The notes beneath the pieces were generated by a model. It saw only the letters and a program-made list of their open reading frames with translations. It searched no databases and had not been told where the DNA came from. Below are positions 20,452-28,947 of a stretch of DNA of 64,000 nucleotides, in pieces (position 1 is the first letter of the stretch; each line of letters opens with the position of its first letter). This DNA comes from Phycisphaerae bacterium (GTDB taxonomy: Bacteria; Planctomycetota; Phycisphaerae; UBA1845; Fen-1342), in contig JAGNKU010000008.1 in the NCBI GenBank assembly GCA_017999985.1, positions 124,001-188,000 of the forward strand, written 5' to 3'. The position numbers and the translations under genes were made by a program.

Positions 20452-20945
20452 ATGCGCGAATTCGCGGTGTATGCCGGCAGTTTCGAGCCGCCCACGCTGG
20501 GGCACCAGTGGATGATTGAGCAGGGTGCGCGCGGCTCTTCGAGCGCCTGGTTGTCGCCGTGGGCGTGAACCCGGACAAGTCGGCGACCTATCCGCGCGAA
20601 CTGCGGCTGCAGTGGTTGGCGGAGATCGCGTGGCCGTGGCCGAATGTGGAGGTCAGCAGTTGTGGGCACGAGTTCCTGGTGCGCTACGCGGAGCGCATCG
20701 GGGCGGGTTTCGTGCTGCGCGGCATTCGGAACGAGAGTGACTATGTCTACGGGCGCGCCATGCGCAGCGTGAACGCCGACCTGACCGACCGCGTTACGAC
20801 GGTGTTTCTGATGCCGCCGCGGGAAATGGCCGAGGTCAGCTCCAGCCTGGTGAGGGGGATGATCGGGTCCGCTGGCTGGCGCGACGTGGTGCAGGCCTAC
20901 GTGCCGGCGTGCGTGTTCGCGCACCTGGATCGGGAACATGTCTGA
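20452..20945 (+). pseudogene. coaD: CoaD-like nucleotidyltransferase gene with a frameshift
   Basis: The first frame (20452-20565) gives an adenylyltransferase start, YAGSFEPPTLGH, with the T/HxGH motif, then shifts to nonsense and stops. From about 20535 the other frame continues perfectly (LFERLVVAVGVNPDK ... GFVLRGIRN ... FLMPPREMAEVSSSLVRG) to 20945, with the family motifs of phosphopantetheine adenylyltransferase. Both halves are well conserved. Dropping one GC pair from GCGCGCGG at 20527-20534 restores a continuous frame reading GARLFERL. This may be a real recent mutation or a sequencing or assembly error. CoaD makes dephospho-CoA and is normally essential. Confidence 0.75.
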
Positions 20946-21606
20946 TCCGGCGGCGCCAGCCCTGGCGGTGCGCTGGGAGCGCGTGTGCGCTGCTCTGGCG
21001 CAGACTGAGGCGCCGGCCGGCGACACCGTGCAGTCCGCAGCGCAACTGCTCTGGCACATCCTCGCGGCGCTGTACGCGCACCCCCCGCGCGTCTACCACA
21101 CGCTCGAACATGTCGCCGCGTGCCTGCCATGGCTCGACGAGGCCCGGCCACGGATGGGGAACGTTGTGGGGGTGGAATTCGCCCTGTACCTGCACGACAG
21201 TGTGTACGTGCCGGGGCGGGCGGACAACGAGGCGCGGAGTGCGGACGTCGCGGCGATGTTCCTGACGCGGCTGGGCCCCATCGCGGTCCGGCACGAGCGC
21301 GCGGTGACCCAACTCATCCTCGCCACGCGGCACGACGGCACGGTTCTCGCGGGTGATGCGGCGTTGCTCGCCGACATCGATCTCGCCATCCTTGGATCCC
21401 TGCCGGACAACTATGATGCGTACGTGGCGGCGATCCGTGAGGAGTACGGCCAGGTGGACGACGCCCGGTATCGCGCGGGGCGGGCGCAGTTCCTGCGGAG
21501 ACTCCTGCAACGGGCACGCATCTACCATTCGGAGTGGGGTGCTGAATGTTTCGAAGCTGCAGCGCGTGCGAATCTGGGTCGGGAGCTTGCGCAACTTGCA
21601 GGTTGA
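20938..21606 (+). CDS. HD-domain-like predicted metal-dependent phosphohydrolase
   Basis: 222 residues, overlapping the CoaD-like frame by 8 bases. The motifs RVYHTLEHVAACLPW, ALYLHDSVY and DNEARSA are the metal-binding His/His-Asp pattern of the HD-like family often found beside or fused to CoaD-type adenylyltransferases. The substrate is unknown. The tight overlap suggests translational coupling, so the upstream frameshift may reduce its expression. Confidence 0.75.
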   Translation: MSDPAAPALAVRWERVCAALAQTEAPAGDTVQSAAQLLWHILAALYAHPPRVYHTLEHVAACLPWLDEARPRMGNVVGVEFALYLHDSVYVPGRADNEARSADVAAMFLTRLGPIAVRHERAVTQLILATRHDGTVLAGDAALLADIDLAILGSLPDNYDAYVAAIREEYGQVDDARYRAGRAQFLRRLLQRARIYHSEWGAECFEAAARANLGRELAQLAG

Positions 21607-21712
21607 CGGGGCGATCGCTCCATGACCAGAACTTCCCCTGCCCACCGTCGCCTGGGGTCACCATGGACTGGGACGTGCATCGCGGATTCGGACAGGGACC
21701 GGTTTGCTCCGC

Positions 21713-21741
21713 TTCTGTTCGCGCGCGTCCCTCAGTACAAT
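21713..21741 (+). promoter_or_regulatory. Candidate promoter giving a leaderless comM-like mRNA
   Basis: TTCTGT, 17 bases, TACAAT. The TACAAT ends 7 bases before ATG 21749, and no ribosome binding site is visible, so transcription would begin at or next to the start codon. Confidence 0.45.
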
Positions 21742-21748
21742 CCCGCCC

Positions 21749-23278
21749 ATGTTCGCCCGCATCCACAGCATGGCCCTCGCGGGGATCGAGGCCCATCCTT
21801 GCGAGGTTGAAGTCGACGTCACGGGGCATGGCTTTGGTGTGCCGGCGCTTGTGGGCCTGCCGGACTCGGCTGTCAAAGAGAGCATCGACCGCATCCGCAG
21901 CGCGCTCGCCAACTCCGGCTACGCGCTGCCCAAGACCCGCACGACGGTCAATCTCGCGCCGGCGGATATCCGCAAGGAGGGGCCGGCATTCGATCTGCCC
22001 ATCGCCATTGGCTTGCTGCTGGCCGACGACCAGCTCCGCAGCGAGATGGCGGAGCAGTATCTGATCGCCGGCGAGCTGGCCCTGGACGGCCAGGTGCGGG
22101 CCATCAAGGGGGCGCTTTCCATTGCGCTGCTGTGCCGCGACAACGGCTTTCGCGGGCTGCTGATCCCGCGCGAGAACGCGGAGGAGGCTGCGGTCGTGGA
22201 TGGCGTCGAGGTCTACGGCATCGACTCGCTGGCGCAGGCGGTCAGCCTGCTGGCGGGCGAGCTGCCGCTCGAACCGACGACGGTCGATCTCGATGCGCTC
22301 TTCGCGCGGGCCGCGCAATACGACGTGGATTTCGCCGACGTGCGTGGGCAGGAGCACGTGAAGCGCGCCCTGCTGGTCGCCGCCGCGGGAAGACATAACG
22401 TACTGATGATCGGCCCGCCGGGCGCCGGCAAGACGATGCTGGCCAAGCGCCTGCCCACGCTGCTGCCGCCGTTGTCCCTGCAGGAGTCGCTCGAAACCAC
22501 GCGCATCTATTCCGCGTCCGGCAAGCTGCCCGGCAAGACCAGTCTGCTTGCGACGCGCCCCGTCCGCCAGCCGCACCATTCGATCAGCATCGCGGCGCTG
22601 GTCGGCGGCGGCACGATCCCCTCGGCCGGCGAGGTCTCGCTCGCGCACCATGGCGTGCTGTTCCTCGACGAGTTCCCCGAGTTCAACCGCAGCGTGCTCG
22701 AATCGCTCCGGCAGGTCATCGAGGACCACACCGTCACCATCGCCCGCTCGCACAGCGCCGCCGATTTCCCGGCCGACTTCCTGCTGGTGACGGCGATGAA
22801 TCCCTGTCCATGCGGTTACTTCACCGACCCGCGTAAACCGTGCAAATGCTCCGCGCCGCAGATCGACCGCTACCTGGCACGCATTTCCGGCCCGCTGCTG
22901 GAGCGGATTGACATCCACGTCGAGGTGCCCGCGGTCCCGATCTCCGCCTTGCGCGACACGCAGCCCGGCACCGACAGCGCGACGTTGCGCCGGCAGGTCG
23001 AGCAGGCCCTCGCGGTGCAGCGCGCCCGCTTCGGCCAGGGCAGCACGACAACCAACGGCCGCATGACCTCGCGCCAGCTCCGCAAGTACGCCGTGATCGA
23101 CGGCGACGGCGAACGTCTGTTGCGTCGGGCGGTCAGCGAGCTGGGCCTGTCGGCCCGCGCGCACGACAAGGTCCTGCGTGTGGCCCGCACGATCGCGGAC
23201 TTGGCCGGCGCCGAGCACATCACGTCGACGCACTTGTCCGAGGCGATCCAGTACCGCCGGCTGGATCGGAGCCTCTAG
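21749..23278 (+). CDS. comM: ComM/YifB family AAA+ ATPase (Mg-chelatase-like)
   Basis: 509 residues. The N-terminal ChlI-fold domain (about 1-180; VGLPDSAVKESIDRIRSAL) is followed by an AAA+ core with Walker A GPPGAGKT, Walker B GVLFLDEFPEF and a zinc-type CPCGYFTDPRKPC cluster, then a C-terminal lid. This is the full architecture of ComM, a hexameric helicase that drives branch migration during natural transformation. In-frame codons upstream of ATG 21749 lack family homology, so that start is chosen. Confidence 0.92.
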   Translation: MFARIHSMALAGIEAHPCEVEVDVTGHGFGVPALVGLPDSAVKESIDRIRSALANSGYALPKTRTTVNLAPADIRKEGPAFDLPIAIGLLLADDQLRSEMAEQYLIAGELALDGQVRAIKGALSIALLCRDNGFRGLLIPRENAEEAAVVDGVEVYGIDSLAQAVSLLAGELPLEPTTVDLDALFARAAQYDVDFADVRGQEHVKRALLVAAAGRHNVLMIGPPGAGKTMLAKRLPTLLPPLSLQESLETTRIYSASGKLPGKTSLLATRPVRQPHHSISIAALVGGGTIPSAGEVSLAHHGVLFLDEFPEFNRSVLESLRQVIEDHTVTIARSHSAADFPADFLLVTAMNPCPCGYFTDPRKPCKCSAPQIDRYLARISGPLLERIDIHVEVPAVPISALRDTQPGTDSATLRRQVEQALAVQRARFGQGSTTTNGRMTSRQLRKYAVIDGDGERLLRRAVSELGLSARAHDKVLRVARTIADLAGAEHITSTHLSEAIQYRRLDRSL

Positions 23279-23310
23279 CCGTTGGAATCCGCCGCCGAAC
23301 CGCGACCGGC

Positions 23311-23339
23311 TTGTTCGCGCGTGGGCCCAGTGGTAGACT
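23311..23339 (+). promoter_or_regulatory. Candidate promoter for the dockerin-like secreted protein
   Basis: TTGTTC, 17 bases, TAGACT, about 115 bases upstream of ATG 23455. Confidence 0.5.
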
Positions 23340-23454
23340 GAAACCATCGTCGGAGGTTCACGGCCCGTCGGGGTGGACGGGATGTGCCGGTCACCTCACA
23401 GTTCGCATGGCGCGATCTTCGCGGGCGGTTCCACCAGGCGAAGGAGGTGTCAGC

Positions 23455-24840
23455 ATGTCGCGCAACCACGTCGCGCTCAGTGGGATGGTGGTCGGACTGG
23501 TGCTCGGCGCAGCACCGGCGGACTCCGACGTGCGCGGGGACTCCGGAGCCTGCTGCTACAGCGATGGTGAGTGTCGTGTGCTTCCAGCGGAGAGGTGCGC
23601 CACGCTCGTGGGTGACGTGAACTGCGATGACGACGTCGATCTCGCCGACGTCAACCCGTTTGTCAATTTGCTGTCCGGGGGGAGCGCGCCGGATTGCGCC
23701 TGGGCGAACGCCGACTGCAACCGCGACGGCGCGCTAAATTTCAGCGATATCAACCCGTTCGTCATGGTGCTCGTCCAAGACAGCCGGCTGACCGGGGCGT
23801 TCCTCGGCCCCGGCACGGATTGTGACCCCAATCCTTGTGTGCTGCCCGGCGACACGTGCGCCAATGCGAAGATCATCACGGGCGAGCCGTACACGGACCT
23901 GGGCAGCACGTGCGGCTATACCGACGACTATGACGAAAGTTGCCCCTTCAACCAGCCCGGCGCGCCGGACGTCGTCTACAGGTACGCGCCCGCGTGGGAC
24001 ACCGTCGTGGATATCACCCTTTGCCTGGCTGAAACCGACTACGACACCAAGCTGTATGTCTACGAGGGTGAGTGTCCCGGGAACCTGATTGCGTGCAACG
24101 ATGACGCTTGCAGCACCGCGTCGCACCCGGCGGCGTTTGTATCCAAGCTATCCTGGGTGTTCCTCCAGGCCGGACATACCTACTACATCGTCGTGGATGG
24201 CTATGGCGGCGCTTGCGGCACGTATGAACTCCTGCTGATCCCGCCGCCTCCGTGCGTTGTCCCTTGTCCGCCGGGCGCGCTCGAGGAGGGTGAGCCGTGC
24301 GGGACAGACACGAATGGCGGCTGTGGGCTGAATCCGCCGGCCTACGGTCTGATCTCCGACGGCCAGACCGTGTGCGGCACGAGCTACTACGACGGCAACT
24401 TGCGCGACACGGACTGGTATCGCATCGAGGTCGAGCCCGGCGACCGGGTCCTGTACGGCATCACGGTCCAGGCCGAGTTCGACGTGCAAGTCATGTTCAT
24501 CCGGGACGACGGGGAGGATTGCACGGGCCTGGAGATCTACTACGCCGAGGGCGCACCTTGCCAGGAGGTGTTTCTCGCGACCCCGCCCGCACCGACCTCG
24601 ATCGACTACATCTGGATCGCTCCGCAGTTCACCACCCCGTTCGCGTGCGATGACGAGCACAGTCATTACTGGGTCAACGCGGTCTTCTACGCGTTCGACC
24701 CGCCGCCGGGGGCCTGCTGCATCGATGGTGTCTGCCACGACTACCTGACCATCTGGGAGTGTGCGGACCAGGGTGGCACCTGGATGGGGTACGAAGTGCC
24801 CTGCACGCCAGAGCTGTGCCAGCCGGCGGCGCCGCAGTAG
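23455..24840 (+). CDS. Secreted protein with dockerin-like calcium loops
   Basis: 461 residues, with a strong AAGGAGGT six bases before the ATG and an N-terminal signal peptide. GACCYSDGECRVL near residue 30 and a related GACCIDGVCHDYL motif near the C-terminus are Cys-rich repeats typical of planctomycete secreted proteins. GDVNCDDDVDLADVNPF and NADCNRDGALNFSDINPF (about residues 55-110) are paired EF-hand-like dockerin loops. Two beta-sandwich-like segments follow (about 140-290 and 300-430). It may be a surface or adhesive protein; no catalytic motif is seen. Confidence 0.85.
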   Translation: MSRNHVALSGMVVGLVLGAAPADSDVRGDSGACCYSDGECRVLPAERCATLVGDVNCDDDVDLADVNPFVNLLSGGSAPDCAWANADCNRDGALNFSDINPFVMVLVQDSRLTGAFLGPGTDCDPNPCVLPGDTCANAKIITGEPYTDLGSTCGYTDDYDESCPFNQPGAPDVVYRYAPAWDTVVDITLCLAETDYDTKLYVYEGECPGNLIACNDDACSTASHPAAFVSKLSWVFLQAGHTYYIVVDGYGGACGTYELLLIPPPPCVVPCPPGALEEGEPCGTDTNGGCGLNPPAYGLISDGQTVCGTSYYDGNLRDTDWYRIEVEPGDRVLYGITVQAEFDVQVMFIRDDGEDCTGLEIYYAEGAPCQEVFLATPPAPTSIDYIWIAPQFTTPFACDDEHSHYWVNAVFYAFDPPPGACCIDGVCHDYLTIWECADQGGTWMGYEVPCTPELCQPAAPQ

Positions 24841-24866
24841 TCCGGGCGCGTGGTCCGGGGGGCGGG

Positions 24867-24895
24867 TCGTTCCAAGATGGCTCCGTTCGTATAAT
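24867..24895 (+). promoter_or_regulatory. Candidate promoter for the PspA cluster
   Basis: TCGTTC, 17 bases, perfect TATAAT. It gives a leader of about 120 bases before the PspA start at 25024 and is the only strong promoter seen upstream of the 25024-33697 cluster. Confidence 0.55.
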
Positions 24896-25023
24896 TGACG
24901 CGACTGACGCAGTGGCATATAGGGTGCATTGTCCGGGCGCCGCTCCAGCCGACTCGAGGACCAGACCTGCGTCCGGGAGACTGCACGAGGCAGGCCGCGT
25001 ATTTGGGAAAGGTCGGTGGGACG

Positions 25024-25782
25024 ATGATTCTGGCCAAACTGTGGCGCTCGCTGCGGGCCCAGCTCAACAAGCTCGCGAATGCATTTTGGACGGCCGATCC
25101 GATCGCGCAGATGCAGTATGAATACGATCTGGCGGTCGCGCAGCTCAAGGAGGGGCGCGAGGGGCTCGAGCAGTACCGCGCGCTGGTGGAGCGCGTTTCC
25201 CGGCAGGTGGCGAACGATCAACAGCACGTCGCCAGCCTGGAGGCCAAGATCAAGGCCTACCTGCAGGCGGGCGACCGCGAGACGGCGGCCAGGTTTGCCC
25301 TGGAGCTCCAGAAGGCGAAGCAGCAGTACAGCGAGAACCAGGAGCAGCTCAAGCTCCACGAGCAGTCGTACAACAACAATCTGACCAAGATCAAGCACGC
25401 CAGCGGCAAGCTGGCCCGGGTGCGCGAGAAGATCCAGAAATACGACGCCGAGCTGAAGATGAGCCGGGCCGAGGCCGAGATGGCCAAGCTCGCGCGCGAT
25501 TTCAACTTCGACGTGACGACGGACTTCGGGCAGATCGAGCAGGTCATCCAGGAGAAGATCAGCCTGAACCGTGCGAAGGCCCGCGTGGCGGCCGACCTGT
25601 CGAGCGAGGGCGTCGTCGAGGTCGAGCGCGAGCAGGCGATGGAAAAGGCCCTGGCGGACCAGGCGCTGCGCGAATTCGAGATCCAGGCCGGGCTGGTCAC
25701 GCCCGAAACCGCACCGGTCGCCGAAGCGGCCAAGGAACTCGGGCCCGCGGCCAAAACGACGCAGTCCCAGGGCCAGGTATGA
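25024..25782 (+). CDS. PspA/IM30 (Vipp1) family protein
   Basis: 252 residues, nearly all long amphipathic helices with heptad-like coiled coil, beginning with the membrane-binding helix ILAKLWRSLRAQLNKLANAF. ADPIAQMQYEYDLAVAQLKEG matches the start of helix 1 in PspA/Vipp1. These ESCRT-III-like proteins polymerize on the inner membrane during envelope stress. It is the first gene of a same-strand cluster, 37 bases before the AAA+ gene, a pairing often seen for PspA and AAA+ partners. The acidic/Ala-rich tail is probably flexible. Confidence 0.9.
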   Translation: MILAKLWRSLRAQLNKLANAFWTADPIAQMQYEYDLAVAQLKEGREGLEQYRALVERVSRQVANDQQHVASLEAKIKAYLQAGDRETAARFALELQKAKQQYSENQEQLKLHEQSYNNNLTKIKHASGKLARVREKIQKYDAELKMSRAEAEMAKLARDFNFDVTTDFGQIEQVIQEKISLNRAKARVAADLSSEGVVEVEREQAMEKALADQALREFEIQAGLVTPETAPVAEAAKELGPAAKTTQSQGQV

Positions 25783-25819
25783 GTGGCGGCCCGGCCCCTG
25801 ACCAGACGAGCACCCCCGC

Positions 25820-27571
25820 ATGAACCGGCAGATGGCACTTCCGGAGACATTTCCCCCGTGGGCGCAGGCCCTCGCGGAGGCCTACTTCTCCGGCACCACC
25901 TGCGTGTTCATCCTGCACGGCAATGTCCACGACCTGATCGCCGGCCCGGAGGGAGCGCGCACCGCGTATTGCGGTCTGACGGAGTTCCTGGCCAGCCAGG
26001 TGTTCGGCTCGTGGGACATCGTCGTGCAGTACGACCTTTCGGGCGGCCTGCGGGCCCAGCCCGGGACCGACGCGCAGCGCCTGCAGGCCATGATGCCTTA
26101 CCTGACAGCACGACTCGGCGATCCGGGCGCCTGGCCGCGCGAGCCGGACAGCGCGCTGCTCCTGCTCGACCGGCTGATGGAGCGGAACCTGCTGGAGAAC
26201 GACCCGGCGCGGCAGAAAAGCATTGGCATCCTGCTCGACTATGCCCAGTACCTGGTCCCGGCGGCTGAGCCCGGCGCCCAGCCGCGCGGGGTGAGCACGA
26301 ATGTCGTGCGGCTGCTGGGGTGGGCCCAGAACCCGTACATCAAGCGGGTGAACACCGCGATCTGCCTGGTTGCCGACAAGCTGGCGGAAGTGAACGATCG
26401 CCTGGTGCAAAGCCCCCACGTCGCGACCATCGAGATCCCCATGCCCGAGCGCGCGGCGCGCGCCGCGTTCATCGACTGGGCGGCGCGGGGCGCGCGGCTG
26501 GAAGCGCTCGCCGATTTCACGTCGGCCGAACTGGCGGAGGTGTCCAACGGCTTGAGCCTGGTGGGCCTGAACCTGCTGCTTTCGCAGGCGCGCCAGAGCG
26601 GGCGGCCGGTGGATCGCGCCCGGTTTCGCGCGCTCAAGAAGTCCATGATCGAGCGGCAGGGCCAGGGATTGCTCGAGTTCATCGAGCCCAACCACACGCT
26701 TGACATGCTTGTGGGGCAGGACGCCGCCAAGCAGCGCCTGCGCGAGGACGCGGAACTGCTGCAGCACGGGCGGCTGGAAGCCGTGCCGATGGGGTACCTG
26801 ATCGCGGGGGCCGTGGGGACGGGCAAGTCGTTTCTGGCCGAGTGTTACGCCGGCTCGATCGGCATTCCCTGCGTGAAGCTGCGGAATTTCCGCTCGAAGT
26901 ACGTGGGCGAGACGGAGGGCAATCTCGAGCACGTGTTGACGGTGCTCCGCTCACTCGGCCCGGTGGTCGTGGTGATCGACGAAGCCGACGCGGCCCTGGG
27001 CAGCCGCAGCGCCGAGGGCGACTCGGGCACGTCCAGCCGCGTCTTCTCGATGATTGCGAGCCAGATGGGCGACACGCGCTACCGCGGGCGGATCGTGTGG
27101 ATGCTGCTGACGTGCCGGCCGGACCTGCTGCCCATCGACCTGAAGCGGCAAGGGCGGGCCGAGGTGCACATCCCGCTCTTCTATCCGCAGGATGACGCCG
27201 AGGTCCAGGCCATGCTGACTACCATGGCGCGCAAGAACAAGATCACGCTCGCCACCGACACGCTGCCGGCCGGCCTGGCCGCGCGACAACTCAGCGGCGC
27301 GGACATCGAAAGCGTGGTGCTCGAAGCCCGGCGGCGGGCGCTGGCGGCGCGGCGCGACGATGTCAGCGGTGCCGATCTGGATGCCGCGTTGGCGGATTTC
27401 ATCCCCTCGGTGCAGGGGCTGGAGAAGGAGCTGCAGGAGCTGGCGGCGGTGCTGGAATGCACGCAGCTCCAGTTGCTGCCGCCGGCCTGGCGGCAGCGCG
27501 TCATGCCGCCGAACGGGCGCGTGCAGCTGCAGGAGCGCCTGGTGGCGATTCGACAGCTGATCGAGGCTTGA
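25820..27571 (+). CDS. Tandem AAA+ ATPase with a degenerate first module
   Basis: 583 residues. The C-terminal AAA+ module (about 295-500) is complete: Walker A AGAVGTGKS, Walker B VVVIDEADAALG, sensor-like LTCRPD and the SGADIESVV lid. The N-terminal region (about 15-240) looks like a second AAA+ fold whose P-loop is missing, but which keeps a Walker-B-like strand (GILLDYAQYL) and a sensor-1-like TAICLVADKLAEVND. It lies between PspA and a TerB-like gene, so remodelling of PspA assemblies is the likely job. That role is inferred. Confidence 0.85.
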   Translation: MNRQMALPETFPPWAQALAEAYFSGTTCVFILHGNVHDLIAGPEGARTAYCGLTEFLASQVFGSWDIVVQYDLSGGLRAQPGTDAQRLQAMMPYLTARLGDPGAWPREPDSALLLLDRLMERNLLENDPARQKSIGILLDYAQYLVPAAEPGAQPRGVSTNVVRLLGWAQNPYIKRVNTAICLVADKLAEVNDRLVQSPHVATIEIPMPERAARAAFIDWAARGARLEALADFTSAELAEVSNGLSLVGLNLLLSQARQSGRPVDRARFRALKKSMIERQGQGLLEFIEPNHTLDMLVGQDAAKQRLREDAELLQHGRLEAVPMGYLIAGAVGTGKSFLAECYAGSIGIPCVKLRNFRSKYVGETEGNLEHVLTVLRSLGPVVVVIDEADAALGSRSAEGDSGTSSRVFSMIASQMGDTRYRGRIVWMLLTCRPDLLPIDLKRQGRAEVHIPLFYPQDDAEVQAMLTTMARKNKITLATDTLPAGLAARQLSGADIESVVLEARRRALAARRDDVSGADLDAALADFIPSVQGLEKELQELAAVLECTQLQLLPPAWRQRVMPPNGRVQLQERLVAIRQLIEA

Positions 27572-27662
27572 CCGCGGGCGGCGCGTGGGGCGCACGCGTC
27601 GGGCCGTGCCTCGGCTTGGGAAATACAGTGGTCCGATGAGAGGACGCCTTGAGGGAGCGGCC

Positions 27663-28046
27663 GTGAAAAAGACCAAGAAGACCGTGAAGAAGGTGGCGCC
27701 GCGCAAGGCCGCGCGGCCTGTCCGGAAGAGCAAACCCCAAGCGGCACGCTCCAAGCCGGCGCGCCTGAGCTGGCTTGACGAAACCGGCACCACACCGCAG
27801 ATCGACAGCTATGCCCGCAAGCTGCGCACCTTCATGGCGGCGCTGGCAGACGGCATTGTCGATGACGCGGAAGTGGCGGCGCAGGAGCAGCGGCTCGTGA
27901 AGCTGATGAAAGAGATCGAGCCGGAACTCTCGGCCACGTTACACGGACGGGTCACGGAGCTGTTGTGCGAGTTGACCGCGTACGACATCATGCGGCTGCT
28001 GCACGCGATGCACGCCACGCGGCCCAAGCACGTCTTCCGTGGTTGA
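27663..28046 (+). CDS. Small basic protein with TerB-like helical domain
   Basis: 127 residues from GTG 27663, with GAGGGAG upstream. ATG 27636 is an alternative start adding nine residues. The first 45 residues are Lys/Arg/Ala-rich. The rest is helical and contains MAALADGIVDDAEVAAQEQR, resembling the acidic metal-binding helix pair of TerB-like proteins. The match is by eye and tentative. It sits 16 bases before the VWA gene, and TerB-like plus VWA neighbours are a known combination in Ter/Psp stress systems. Confidence 0.55.
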   Translation: MKKTKKTVKKVAPRKAARPVRKSKPQAARSKPARLSWLDETGTTPQIDSYARKLRTFMAALADGIVDDAEVAAQEQRLVKLMKEIEPELSATLHGRVTELLCELTAYDIMRLLHAMHATRPKHVFRG

Positions 28047-28062
28047 AAGGCAGGTGCCACCG

Positions 28063-28857
28063 ATGGCCAAGCGAACGCTGGCACGGCGCCCGCGGGTTGG
28101 CGCGCTCATGATCGCCGGCCTGGGGGCCCTGATCCTGTCGGCCGGCTGTGAGCAGAGCCCGCCGCCGCGCGCGCCCAGTGCCGCCGGCGGGGCTGTGGCG
28201 GGCGCGCCGCGCGGGGCGCGGACGATCAACCTGCCGCAGGTCGACCAGCGGCTGTGCACCGCGGTGGTGCTGCTGATCGACACATCCGGCAGCATGTCGC
28301 AGAACGTGCCTGACTCCGGCGGCACCCAGCGCCCCAAGCATGTGATCGCGCGCCGGGCGCTGGAAGGCATCGTGGACTACACGGCCGACTGGCAGCAGGC
28401 GCACACCGATCGGGTACTGCAGCTCTCCATTTGCCACTTCAGCAGCGCCGTGCACAAGCTGCTGCCCATGGGTGTTTTCCAAGCGGAGCAAGCGCGGTCC
28501 GCCGTCCGGAAGCTCCCCGGACCCGGGGGCGGCACGGCAATCGGGCAGGCCCTGGAGGCCGGGTTCAAGGCGCTGTATGCCTCCGGCTGTGTCCGCAAGT
28601 ACGTCGTCTGCATTACGGATGGCGAAAACACCGTGGGACTGCCGCCCGACCGCATCGCACGGCAACTCTTCGCGCAGACCGGCGGCGAGGTCGAGATTCA
28701 CTTTGTCGCGTTTGACACGTCAGCCGCACAGTTCGCGTTCCTGAAGTCCGCGAACGGTGCGGTGGTCGAAGCGGCCGATGGGGCGCAGTTGCAGGCGCGG
28801 TTGGCCGAAATCTATGAAAAACGGATCCTGGCCGAGGCCGCCGCCGAACAGCAGTGA
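28063..28857 (+). CDS. VWA-domain lipoprotein
   Basis: 264 residues with a lipoprotein signal peptide (LILSAGC, lipid Cys near residue 29). From about 65 to 240 it is a von Willebrand factor A domain with an intact MIDAS: DTSGSMS, later GGGTAIG and ITDGENT. It should bind a partner through a divalent metal on the periplasmic face. It lies inside the PspA-ABC cluster and probably links envelope components. No protease or kinase motif is seen. Confidence 0.88.
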   Translation: MAKRTLARRPRVGALMIAGLGALILSAGCEQSPPPRAPSAAGGAVAGAPRGARTINLPQVDQRLCTAVVLLIDTSGSMSQNVPDSGGTQRPKHVIARRALEGIVDYTADWQQAHTDRVLQLSICHFSSAVHKLLPMGVFQAEQARSAVRKLPGPGGGTAIGQALEAGFKALYASGCVRKYVVCITDGENTVGLPPDRIARQLFAQTGGEVEIHFVAFDTSAAQFAFLKSANGAVVEAADGAQLQARLAEIYEKRILAEAAAEQQ

Positions 28858-28947
28858 CGGCGGGGCCGGGCGGTCGCTGCGCCTGGAAGGTGTGCAGCGC
28901 GTGAGACACAATGCGGCTTCAAGGCAAACACAGCAGGGAGAAAGGCC

